Shown in pieces: positions 46,696 through 56,479 of a stretch of DNA of 64,000 nucleotides (positions are counted from its first letter, which is position 1; each line of letters starts with the position of its first letter). The position numbers and the translations under genes are program-made. Source of the stretch: Manihot esculenta (Eukaryota; Streptophyta; Magnoliopsida; Malpighiales; Euphorbiaceae); the NCBI RefSeq assembly GCF_001659605.2, contig NC_035173.2, forward strand, positions 11,904,835 through 11,968,834, in the 5' to 3' direction. Under the pieces are notes generated by a model. It searched no databases and had not been told where the DNA came from. It saw nothing but the letters and a program-made list of their open reading frames with translations.

Positions 46696-49170
46696 ATGGA
46701 TTTCAATAACACTAGTCCATGGTTCAAGCTTTGTGTTCTTTTCATGTTCTTCTCTCTCAAGTTCCATCTGTCCCTGGCTGCTGATAGAATCACTGCAACC
46801 CAACCTCTCTCTGGTGATCAGACCATTGCCTCAGCTAACTTTAAACTGGGTTTCTTCAATCCAGGTAACACCTCAAACTATTACATAGGCATGTGGTACA
46901 CTCGAGTGATACAACAGACAATAGTTTGGGTGGCAAATAGAGAGACTCCAGTTTCTGATAGATTTTCTTCAGAATTAAGAATCTCAGATGGTAATTTAGT
47001 TCTTTTCAATGAATCCAAAGCCCCCATTTGGTCAACGAATTTGAACTCTACTGCCTCACCTTCTGTAGAAGCAGTTCTTGGTGATGATGGAAATCTTATT
47101 CTGAATGGGTCTGGTTCATCGCTGCCTTTATGGCAGAGTTTTGAGCATCCGGCTGATACATGGCTGCCTGGTGCCAAGGTTGGATTGAACAAAATTACTG
47201 GAGAGAACACACGTCTTATTTCATGGAAGAACAAGACAGATCCTGCACCAGGTCTCTTCTCTCTTGAGCTAGACCCAAATGGAACCAGTCAATATTATAT
47301 CCTATGGAATATGTCAAAAAATTTCTGGACCAGTGGAACTTGGAATGGGCAAATTTTCAGCTTAGTTCCTGAAATGAGACTGAATTATATCTATAACTTC
47401 AGTTATTTCACGAATGCAAGTGAGAACTATTTCACATATTCCTTGTACAATAACTCTATCATATCTCGATTCGTGATGGATGTTGGAGGGCAGATTCAGC
47501 AAATGTCGTGGTTGGAGCCTGCCAATCAATGGAACTTGTTCTGGAATCAACCAAGGGTGCAATGCGAGGTTTATGCTTATTGTGGGGCGTTTGGCAGCTG
47601 CAACCTCAAGGGCCAGCCTTTTTGTAATTGCTTGACAGGTTTTGATCCCAAGTGGGCAGATGAGTGGAATTCGGAGGTCTACTCTGGTGGATGCGCAAGG
47701 AAAACGAAGCTGCAGTGTGGGAATTCTAGTCTCGTTAATGGGAAGAGAGACAAGTTTTTGCCAAGTTTCAGGATGAGTTTGCCTGAAAATCCACAAACGT
47801 TGGATGTTGGAAGTGCTCAAGAATGTGAATCAAATTGCTTAAGTAACTGTTCTTGTACTGCTTATGCATATGACAACAGCCAGTGTTCAATATGGATTGG
47901 AGATCTCCTGGATCTACAGCAACTTACAGATGGCGATCCCAATGGGAAGACTCTCTATGTCAGGCTTGCAGCTTCTGAGATTCCAAGCTCCAAAAGTAAC
48001 AAAGGAGTAGTTATTGGGGCGGTTGTGGGCTCTGTAGTGGTGGTTCTTCTAATTGGGTTGATTCTGTTTGCAATCTTGAGGAGGAAGAGAACAATCAAAC
48101 CAGGCAAAGCAGTAGAAGGTTCACTGGTTGCTTATGGGTACAGAGATTTACAAAATGCTACGAAGAATTTCTCGGAGAAATTGGGTGGAGGAGGTTTTGG
48201 CTCTGTTTTTAAAGGGATCTTACCAGATTCAGGTGTAATTGCTGTTAAGAAGCTCGAAAGCATCAGCCAAGGTGAGAAGCAATTCCGCACAGAAGTCAGC
48301 ACTATTGGGACAATCCAACATGTCAATCTTGTTCGCCTTCGTGGATTCTGCTCCGAGGGAACTAAAAAGCTGCTGGTTTATGATTACATGCCAAATGGGT
48401 CACTTGATTTCCATCTTTTCCATGAAAAGAACTCCAAGGTCTTAGACTGGAATACGAGGTACAATGTTGCTTTGGGGACAGCGAGAGGTTTGACATATCT
48501 CCATGAGAAATGCAGGGATTGCATTATACACTGCGACATAAAGCCTGAGAACATCCTTTTAGATGCTGAATTTTGCCCCAAAGTGGCAGATTTTGGCCTG
48601 GCAAAGCTTATTGGTAGGGACTTTAGCAGGGTCCTAACAACCATGAGAGGGACTAGAGGTTATCTTGCACCAGAGTGGATTTCCGGAGTGGCCATAACAG
48701 CCAAGGCTGATGTCTACAGTTATGGCATGATGCTTTTTGAACTTGTATCAGGGAGAAGAAACTCTGAGCAATCTGAAAATGGAACTGTGAAATTCTTCCC
48801 AACTTGGGTTGCAAGACAAATAACAGAAGGCGGTGACGTCCTTAGCCTACTGGATCCCAGATTGGAGGGTAATGCTGATCTGGATGAGCTAAATAGAGTT
48901 TGCAAAATTGCTTGCTGGTGCATCCAAGATGATGAAGCCCAAAGGCCATCAATGGGACAGGTAGTTCAAATTCTGGAGGGAGTGTTGAATGTGAACGTGC
49001 CCCCAATTCCAAGAACTCTCCAAGTGTTTGTTGACGAAGAGGAACACATAGTTTTCTTCACAGAATCATCCACTAGCCAGAGTTCGCAGGCACAAAGCAA
49101 CACCTCCACTGCTTCCTCCTCGCAGTCACAGACCAAGAGCATCACATCATCTATTAGCTCCCAATCTTAG
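46696..49170 (+). CDS. G-type lectin S-receptor-like serine/threonine kinase (SD2 type, At2g19130-like)
   Basis: Plasma-membrane receptor kinase, intronless, 824 aa from ATG 46696 (context GCAGCCATGG), the length usual for this subfamily. In order: a signal peptide to about residue 29; a bulb-type lectin domain to about 150 (WVANRETPV, LWQSFEHPADTWLPG); an S-locus glycoprotein domain; an EGF-like Cys cluster at about 285-315; a PAN/apple domain at about 340-425 (CESNCLSNCSCTAYAYD); a transmembrane helix at about 437-460 followed by RRKR; a kinase domain at about 490-765; and a Ser/Gln-rich tail. Kinase motifs are all present: LGGGGFGSVFKG at 496, Lys518, HCDIKPEN with catalytic Asp614, DFG at 632, and GTRGYLAPEW. 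Cys613 replaces the Arg of HRD, making it a non-RD kinase, as is common in immune-type receptor kinases. Ligand and pathway cannot be told from sequence. The gene looks intact. An in-frame ATG at 46579 would add 39 residues ahead of the signal peptide and is unlikely. Confidence 0.95.
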   Translation: MDFNNTSPWFKLCVLFMFFSLKFHLSLAADRITATQPLSGDQTIASANFKLGFFNPGNTSNYYIGMWYTRVIQQTIVWVANRETPVSDRFSSELRISDGNLVLFNESKAPIWSTNLNSTASPSVEAVLGDDGNLILNGSGSSLPLWQSFEHPADTWLPGAKVGLNKITGENTRLISWKNKTDPAPGLFSLELDPNGTSQYYILWNMSKNFWTSGTWNGQIFSLVPEMRLNYIYNFSYFTNASENYFTYSLYNNSIISRFVMDVGGQIQQMSWLEPANQWNLFWNQPRVQCEVYAYCGAFGSCNLKGQPFCNCLTGFDPKWADEWNSEVYSGGCARKTKLQCGNSSLVNGKRDKFLPSFRMSLPENPQTLDVGSAQECESNCLSNCSCTAYAYDNSQCSIWIGDLLDLQQLTDGDPNGKTLYVRLAASEIPSSKSNKGVVIGAVVGSVVVVLLIGLILFAILRRKRTIKPGKAVEGSLVAYGYRDLQNATKNFSEKLGGGGFGSVFKGILPDSGVIAVKKLESISQGEKQFRTEVSTIGTIQHVNLVRLRGFCSEGTKKLLVYDYMPNGSLDFHLFHEKNSKVLDWNTRYNVALGTARGLTYLHEKCRDCIIHCDIKPENILLDAEFCPKVADFGLAKLIGRDFSRVLTTMRGTRGYLAPEWISGVAITAKADVYSYGMMLFELVSGRRNSEQSENGTVKFFPTWVARQITEGGDVLSLLDPRLEGNADLDELNRVCKIACWCIQDDEAQRPSMGQVVQILEGVLNVNVPPIPRTLQVFVDEEEHIVFFTESSTSQSSQAQSNTSTASSSQSQTKSITSSISSQS

Positions 49171-50099
49171 AAGAAGATCAAAGAAGCAAAATGTCAAAGA
49201 ACGATCCTTGGATTAAGTGTGTGATTCTACTTTTGTATATGATGAAGAAGCAGCCTATAGAAAACTGTAATGTATGATTTTATTGACCATGCTGTTGCTA
49301 GAAATTGAAACTGGCTGGCTATGTATGATATTAATATAGTTTTAGAATTCCTCCTCCTGATAATTAGATAATATTTGCAGCATTTCAATTGTAACCCACA
49401 AGTGAGAGATTCCTGTACTAAGTTATCCTTTAAAAGCTTTGCAAGTACAATTCCTCCATGAACGAGGTGCTGATATTTGCTTCCACTGCTAATGAAAATG
49501 AATTATTGAAAATTGATCCTCTTTTTTGTTTATAATAAATTAAAAATGACTATTCAGTTTTGCATTTATGAAGAGTTGGCCTACTAATAATTGTAGGTAA
49601 TGACTATTTAATTCTACCTATAGATATTTTCTGTACTATTTGTGTTTAGCAGGGTCTCTAAACCTATTTGGCAGAGTTTGAAGGTCATAATAGTAATTTT
49701 CCAAAAAAAAAAATCATTTTAGATGCTATTGGAAAGAGTAGTTTAAGAAAAGTCAAACAAAGAGTAGTTTAGGAAAAGTTATTTTGTTATTTTAGTTTTT
49801 TTTATGATTAAATTATGTTAAAAATAATTTTAAATTATTTTTAAATATGTTTTAAATAGTACCTTAGGAAATGTTTCAATATCAAGAGGTCCTTGATAGT
49901 TTTAAATTCATTTTTTTTATTTTGTTAATTCAAAATATAATTTTGCAGTTTGTTGAGATTTTTTGCTCTTGGATTCAAATTTATTTATTTATTTATTTTC
50001 TTTTCCAAAGATGATCAATTCAAGATAAAGAACGAACCAAGTGAATGCGACAAAAGGGGCTGAGCCAATTTGACAAAAATGCCACGGATCCGAAGGGAG
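49171..50099. other. 3' flank of the kinase gene and intergenic spacer
   Basis: This contains the probable 3' untranslated region of the kinase to roughly 49350 and AT-rich spacer after it. No gene was seen. Confidence 0.55.
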
Positions 50100-50109
50100 G
50101 ATTAAATTA

Positions 50110-50522
50110 TAGTTGAACATTCTCTGGCGTCCGCTTTCCGGAAACTTCTCATTCTGTTATATATGTCGCTTCTCTTATTTCGGTTCATTTTTTTCTCTGA
50201 ATCACTTCTCGAATTTGGGAAAGAGATCCAACCACCCACAACATAACTCCATAATTCAAATACAAACAGGTCGATTACATTTCTTCTCATGGTAAGCTAT
50301 CAATTTTATGAACCTAATTTCGATAGATTCATCAATTATGAATTATTAAGATTGTCGTAATTGGTTGGATGTCGTGCTATTACTTTTGTATTTTGTAAAT
50401 TTTTCTTAATTTTCAATTGTGTGATTTGTTTTAGCAATCTTGGATGATTATTTGTTGGGTTCGTAGGAGTATTTTTGTTGATAGATTGATTTTTTTTTTT
50501 TTTTGTTATTTATTGAACTATA

Positions 50523-50553
<31 letters not shown>

Positions 50554-51369
50554 CTGTTATTAGAAGCATGCGCTTTGATTCTGTAAAAGATACATTTTTT
50601 TACATTCATATTTTGCAGGCGTGATTATGTACAACAATTTGTTGGCTCTTTGTTAGGTTTAATTGAACTTGCTAATTAGTTGGTAAAATTTAGCTCTAAA
50701 ATTCTGCCTTTTAATATTCAAAGGCAGCATATGTCTGCTATTTGATTTCTTTTTTCTTTTTTGATTTGCGGCTCTTTCATGTTTTGATCCTTTCATAGTG
50801 TTTGGTTCAATTTCATGAACCAAGATTTTGTAGAATTCATTGGAAGTCCAAGTAAAATTAATTTGAACTGGAGTTCACCGTTTGGTTTGATACATCTTAA
50901 AAATGCATATCGAATTTCATATAATTCATGTTTGGTATAACTTCCAGTTATAATTTTCTACTCTGTAAAGAAAAATCTTATACATCTGTGTCTGTGTGTG
51001 TGTATACACTTGGTAATTTATATTTAATTAAATATAAGAAGATGGATGATTGAGTGAAAATTTTTCATAGGGGCATTCTAGTCCAAACAATATTTGTATG
51101 AAAGTTCTGTGAAACTTATTTTAAATCGAATTTAATTTGATATGGATTTTTTTTGTTATAACCAATTTTATAGATTGAATTCCGAGAATAAAATTCTAAT
51201 TTTTATTCAAATGAAACGCACAATATGTAATTGAATCTATTTCTACAAATTTCAAGACAAAGAACTAAACCAAACAAGTTGTATACTTGCAGAACTCAAT
51301 TTACTATTTCTTTAATCTTTTTAGTTGGTTATGTTGTTTAATGATTAATTAATTTAATTTATTCCCCAG
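50110..51369 (+). other. SR45A: 5' exon and leader intron of the SR splicing factor gene
   Basis: A leader of typical 5'-UTR composition ends at ATG|GTAAGC (50291/50292). The intron would run to CCCCAG at 51369, just before the ATG that starts the coding exon. The intron carries a (CTT)n tract at 50525-50555 and many T-rich stretches. If transcription starts near 50110-50160 and this donor is used, the mature mRNA holds two adjacent in-frame ATGs. The transcription start was not seen directly. Confidence 0.6.
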
Positions 51370-53405
51370 ATGTCATACTCAAGAAGGTCAAAATATTCTC
51401 GTTCTCCTTCTCCATTCAAGCGATACAACAGATCTGTGTCGAGGTCTTTGTCCATGTCGAGGTCGAGATCAAGAGACAGGGACAGGTCAAGTACCATGGT
51501 TGCTGAGCTGATTTCTTTGTGGCAGTCTCTTAAGACGTAGTTTAACAAGTCCAGTATTTTGATTTTATTTGGTTAACAGGAGCTCGTCAAGTGATGTTGA
51601 AAACCCTGGTAACAATTTGTATGTGACGGGACTGTCACCTCGTATCACCAAGAGAGATCTTGAGAGGCATTTTGCTAGTGAGGGGAGGGTACGCCGGACA
51701 CTCTACTTTTTCCTTGGCATTATTGAAGTTGGAACAGATTGGATTCATTAGGATTGGTTTAATAGTACAAGTGCTTACATGGGTTTGGAGATTATTATTT
51801 GTTTTATTCTTCTGTTTTACCATTGAAGGCTTTATTTTTTGTTTTAATTCTTTTGTTTTTACCAATGAAGGCTTTATTTTTCTAGGTGATTGATGTCCAT
51901 CTGGTGGTTGATCCATGGACTAGAGAATCTCGTGGTTTTGGTTTTGTAACAATGTCCACTGTTCATGAAGCTGATAACTGCATCAAGTATTTTAACCGCT
52001 CTGTTCTTGAAGGCCGTGTCATTGCAGTGGAAAAGGTAAAACATTGTTCATTTTGTTCGTGGTCACCAACTAAGTTGATTAGATATTGGTTAATTTGTAC
52101 CCACTTAAATTTGCATTAAGAATTCTGGATGGTTTGATATGAATTCTTATGAGTTTGAAAGTTGTTTGCTTCTTTCCACTTGAAGTTTCTGTGGCAGCAG
52201 CAGGTTAGCTGTGTGTAGCAGCTCTTCATCAAACTTCAAAGTTCTTACCACAACTAAACAAACAAATCAAATACACCAAGAAGTATCAGACTGTTAGGGT
52301 TGTATGCCCTGCATTTCTCTCCTCTTTTGTGCTGTTTAAGTTTATATGCCATACTGATTGTGTTATCACTTTATTTGTTATGCAAATATGAAAATAAATT
52401 CTACATATAGAGACGTGCTTTTTAGAAAATAGTAAGAAAATAAATTCTACATATAGAGACGTGCTTTTTAGAAAATAGCAAAGATTTTTTGTTCGCATCT
52501 TACTATCAGAAGTGGTTTAGTAATCCAATGAGCTAACTCTTATTATTTTTCAATTTTTTTTTAGGCCAAGAGACGGAGAGGACGAACTCCTACTCCTGGA
52601 AGGTTTTTGGGGCTGAGAACTGTTCGTGGTAATGGTTCTGAAATCTATGCTACTTATTTGTGTTTTGTTTATAGATATTCATTTCTTTTTTAGGTTACCT
52701 TCTTGCCTATTTGCTGTAGTTCGACGCCGGTCACCTAGTTATTCTCCTCGTCAATCTCCCAGCTATTCTCCTTGTAGGAGGAGCTGGAGTAGGTCATCTT
52801 GTTATTCATCTGAACGGAGTAGAAGCAGGTCATATTCTCCTAATTACAGGCGGCGTCGATCCTATTCTCCCTATTACCCTAGGCGCAGATCATATTCACC
52901 CTACTACTATAGCAGGCGAAGATCATACTCCAGATCTTCTTACAGCAGGTCCCCCATAAGTAGGCGTGACCATTCATACTCACCTTATGATTGTAGATAT
53001 TATTCACCAGATGACCGATACTATAGAAGACATCGTTATCACTCGGTTTCCTCAAGTCCAACCCCAAGAAGGAGAAGCTCAAGGAGGAGCTACTCGAGCA
53101 GCATTTCTCCAAGCCCAAGAAGGGGCTCAAGGAGGAGCTACTCACGGAGCAGTTCTCCTGCATCAAGAAGAAGCTCAAGGAGGTGCTCTCGAAGCCTTTT
53201 CCCAAAGGTGAGGAAGAGCACAAAGAGGAGTTACTCTAGGAGCCATTCTCCGAAGGGAAGAAAGAACTCGAGGAGTGGATGTCATGGTGGTTCATCAACA
53301 CGTGGGTATTCTGAAGATAGTTACTCTAGGAGCCCAAGTGAAAGTTGTAGATCTGGATATGTTTCTCGGTCTGTTTCCCCAAGGTCTGCTTCTCCATCAT
53401 CTTGA
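51370..53405 (+). CDS. SR45A: Serine/arginine-rich splicing factor SR45a / transformer-2-like
   Basis: Nuclear RNA-binding splicing regulator with the Tra2 layout RS-RRM-RS. Coding exons by splice sites and phase: 51370-51485, 51580-51688, 51886-52035, 52565-52628 and 52720-53405, 1125 nt in all, giving 374 aa. Donors and acceptors are GT/AG (CAG|GTCAAG, AGG|GTACGC, AAG|GTAAAA, GTG|GTAATG), and the reading phase is kept through every junction. Residues 1-43 are Arg/Ser-rich. The RRM spans about 50-125, with RNP2 LYVTGL at 52-57 and RNP1 RGFGFVTM at 91-98. A linker RTPTPGRFLG follows, then a long SR/RS/SYS-rich C-terminus (148-374). The order and linker match plant SR45a rather than SR45 or the SC35 group. 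Plant SR45a pre-mRNA is known to be alternatively spliced under stress; introns 2 and 4 here are candidates but nothing proves it. An acceptor at 52694 was rejected for the last exon because it breaks phase. Confidence 0.88.
52390..52481. repeat. 46-bp tandem duplication in an SR45a intron
   Basis: Two units (52390-52435 and 52436-52481) share AAAATAAATTCTACATATAG and GACGTGCTTTTTAGAAAATAG, differing at the last bases. They lie in the intron before coding exon 4, about 85 bp from the acceptor. Confidence 0.9.
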
Positions 53406-54369
53406 GGGGAAATTGATGTGTGTGCTAATGATAGATAGAATCCGTTACTATACCTGAGGTGTCGTAGCTTTGGTAACTCATTAATAACTGCGGTTTTATG
53501 TACCGTAGCTCATGTTGTTAGTAACTTCATTACTACTATTATTAGTTAAAATGTGTTTCGTCGTGAAAATAAATGGAGTAAAATAATGAGAGGTTTTATT
53601 TTATTATTATTTTTTAATAGAATGGAAAAATAGGCAATGAAAAGGGAATAATTTATGCGTATGTATACTTTATAGAATTTATTAGTCTTTTAATTTGTTC
53701 TTAACTTGTATTCTATCTATACTTAATAGTATAGATAGGTTTGAGGTGAATTGTTCGTTAACTTTTTAACACGCATTGGGAGTAAATTTATTAACTTTTA
53801 ATATGCCGCAAATCGCTTAGAGGAGGAGAAAAGTGATATTGAGTGTTAGGTTTAGTATAATAATATTTATTTATTTAATTAAATAAATAATTTATAATTA
53901 TAGCTTAAAATTTAAATTTCAAGATAAATTTAATTAAATTTTTATTTAATTAATTAGATTAAATTTATAATATATTTAAATTATAATTTCATTTTAATAT
54001 TATAAAAGTTTTACACAAAATTTGTATATAATTAAGTGCTGTTTAATTTAAACTTTTATTTTATTTCTCATATTATTTTTTTATATGTGTAATTCATTAG
54101 ATTTTAAATAAGTTGGATATTACACAACGATTGTTTAAAGGGAGTCATGAGCTCTTACTTCAAAATAAGATCATATAATAGACCATATAATAAAAATTTG
54201 ATAAGAGGGTAATGCCTACTTGAAAATAAAAATTCGAACACTATAATATCCGGTTTATTATTAAAATTTGCTCTCTCAAATAGGATGAGTATCGATATAA
54301 TGTTACTGCTAGCGGACATAATGTAGTGAATTTTTGTTACGTCTGTAATCACAAAATTTCTAATCAGTT
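53406..54369. other. 3' flank of SR45a and AT-rich spacer
   Basis: The 3' untranslated region probably runs to about 53600. The remainder is AT-rich with no gene seen. Confidence 0.55.
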
Positions 54370-54650
54370 AACTCAGTAAGATTTCTTATCAGTTAGCTAG
54401 TTATATTTTTATTGGATTATCAAGAAATATTATATTTATCTCTATTTTCTTACAGTATAAAAAGAGAACAATCACAGAGGTAAAAATACGCAATTCTCTG
54501 ATACAACTATTCTCAAATTCTATATTCGCCTTTTTCTTCAGGTTACTGACTTGAGTGTTGGAGTGGCTGTCGTGAGTACTCATCACTTCACGTTCTATTT
54601 CTTACAAGTTTAGCAAAGCACAATATAGCTCTACTTTCGGTCGCATCATT

Positions 54651-54665
54651 AGGTTCTGTTGCCGG
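54651..54665 (+). other. tRNA-Glu-type primer binding site
   Basis: AGGTTCTGTTGCCGG directly follows the LTR end and matches the complement of the plant tRNA-Glu 3' end with about two mismatches. Confidence 0.6.
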
Positions 54666-54757
54666 AAAATCTATTGAATCCCTTCTGTTCATTTGGATTA
54701 AAGTCGGTCCCTTACTCTTTTTCTCTTAGAAATAAATTTCTCTCTCATTTCTCTCAA

Positions 54758-56164
54758 AATGGCTGGTAGTTCATGAGTTGCTACTAAGATTGCTACCAAT
54801 GAGGGCACTATCATTTTTCCACTGCTGGCAATAAACAAAACACGCTCTCAATGATCAATAAAGCATACCTCAATAACCTAAACAACGATCAAATAATCCA
54901 ATACATTCAAAAGTTGCAGGCTAGTCTCGAGCAGTACAAGGTTCGGGGAGAGGCGTCAGTCACGGCTCCCAGGGAAAGGGAGGAAGCCTCTATGGACACT
55001 TCCAGAACTCCAATGAAGGCGATTAAGAGGCTGTCCAAAGGGAAGGTCGAGTTCGAAGAAGATGAATTAGATGATGTTCTGAAAGTTATCGATTGGAAAC
55101 TGGTACAGGCTGTTTAAAAATACTAGAAGGAGTAAGAGGAGAATTTTGACCTAGATGGTGCCTCGCCTCTTTCGGAAGATATCTTAGCAGAAACATTCCC
55201 AACCATGTTTAAGTTGTCTAGCTTAGACAAATATGATGGAACAGTAGATCTTAGAAGTTACTTGATGATCTTTAAGAAAACTATGCAGTTTCAGGATGTT
55301 AATGACTTTTGTGTTGTGTCGAGTATTTCTGTCAATATTCATAGGTTTGGCTCAGAAATTGTACCAATATTTGAGTCCATGTTTAAATCAAAATTTTATA
55401 CAGTTCGCTACGTTATTTAAATCTAGATTTATTACTTGTATACCTCCTAATAAGCTTTCTTCTGACTTGTAGAATATCTACCAAGGAAAGGGCAAGTCTT
55501 GAAGGAGCTTTATTTCATGGTTCAATGCTGAAGCAATATAGGTGGAGGAGTTAAATCATGTGATAGCGTGTAAAGCATTGAAGAAAGGAGCACGCCATGT
55601 CAAATTCATGGATTTTTTAATAAAAAACTCAACTGCAACGTATCAATAGTTGATAAACAAAACTCAGAAGTATATCAGGCCGGATGATGAAATCCAAGTA
55701 CTAAGAGAGGATAAGAGGGCGAACCAAAAGTAAAGGCAAAAGTCGGAGAGACGAGGAGATGAATGAGACTACATGAGTTATCTCGTTTCCTGAAAGAGGG
55801 ATGAACAAAGTAAGTATAAGAATTATACTCAATTAATGACTCACAGACATGTACTCTAATGTGAATCAGGAAAAATGACAAGGAAGTCAGGTGGCCGCCC
55901 AAGCTCAATTCCGAAAAAGCGAAAAGATGAGATAGGATCAAGTACTGCTGTTTCTATGAAGATCATGTTCATACGGCAGAGAAGTGTCGCCAACTGAAAG
56001 ATGAGATCGAGAGGCTGATAAGGAATGACACTCTTCGAAAGTTTGCCAAGAAAGGTAGGGAGGAGAGGAGACTTGAATTCGAGGTAACAACTCTTAAAAT
56101 CACCCCTGATTGGGAGTCTATGGAGATTATTCATGTAATTGTGGAAAGGCTTAGCGATGATTAG
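54758..56164 (+). pseudogene. gag pseudogene (Retrotrans_gag type)
   Basis: It starts at an ATG followed within a few codons by a TGA, as in the other family copy. Open runs include 54851-55117 (an acidic/coiled stretch, NNDQIIQYIQKLQASLEQY) and 55205-55420 (MFKLSSLDKYDGTVDLRSYL, the start of the Retrotrans_gag domain). Further broken pieces follow: SFISWFNAEAI, the QKYIRPDDEIQVLRED segment, and a KDEIERLIRNDTLRKF segment at about 55998-56040. Many stops and frameshifts are present. Protease and RT do not follow. Confidence 0.7.
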
Positions 56165-56479
56165 AGAAAATAAGCAAATCACAAATGTAACAGTCGGTCT
56201 GGTAAGCTCGGTGAAAATTGAAAAGGACTATTTAGGGTTCCGAAGCTTACTCGTCCAAGGTCTTATGGGTCAACTAAATGGCCGAGTCATGAAATATTTA
56301 TAACATGAGGATATTTTATTAATAACAGTTGACAAGGTATTTTTTTGCATATGTTTAGCTCTTCAATGACAAGAAACGATGAGATTACCTTCCTAAAAAA
56401 TTATTAAGGAAATAAGAAAAGGTCACAAGGCAGATTCCATTAGGCCCAAAGACCAGGCGTTGGTCCCTTCCTACAGATT

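Larger units (their letters stand above)
54370..56475 (+). mobile_element. Truncated second member of the array-bearing retroelement family
   Basis: The end of an LTR (to 54648, sharing TTATCAAGAAATATTATATT and ACAGTATAAAA with 34632-35279) is followed by a tRNA-Glu-type primer site and a gag pseudogene. At 56425-56475 a single unit-like segment (CAAGGCAGATTCCATTAGGC and GACCAGGCGTTGGTCCC) resembles one unit of tandem array 2. It is then cut by the chromovirus-like fragment. The left limit of the LTR could not be placed; sequence before about 54370 does not match the other copy. The stretch 56170-56425 is unassigned. Confidence 0.65.

Noticed and set aside
46881..48923. Minus-strand ORFs across the receptor kinase gene
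   Set aside because: They are antisense shadows of an intact conserved coding sequence and have no domains of their own.
52879..53223. Minus-strand Ser-rich ORF opposite the SR45a last exon, and a plus-strand overlapping ORF at 52966-53211
   Set aside because: Both arise from the AGA/AGC/TCT-rich RS-domain codons read in other frames.
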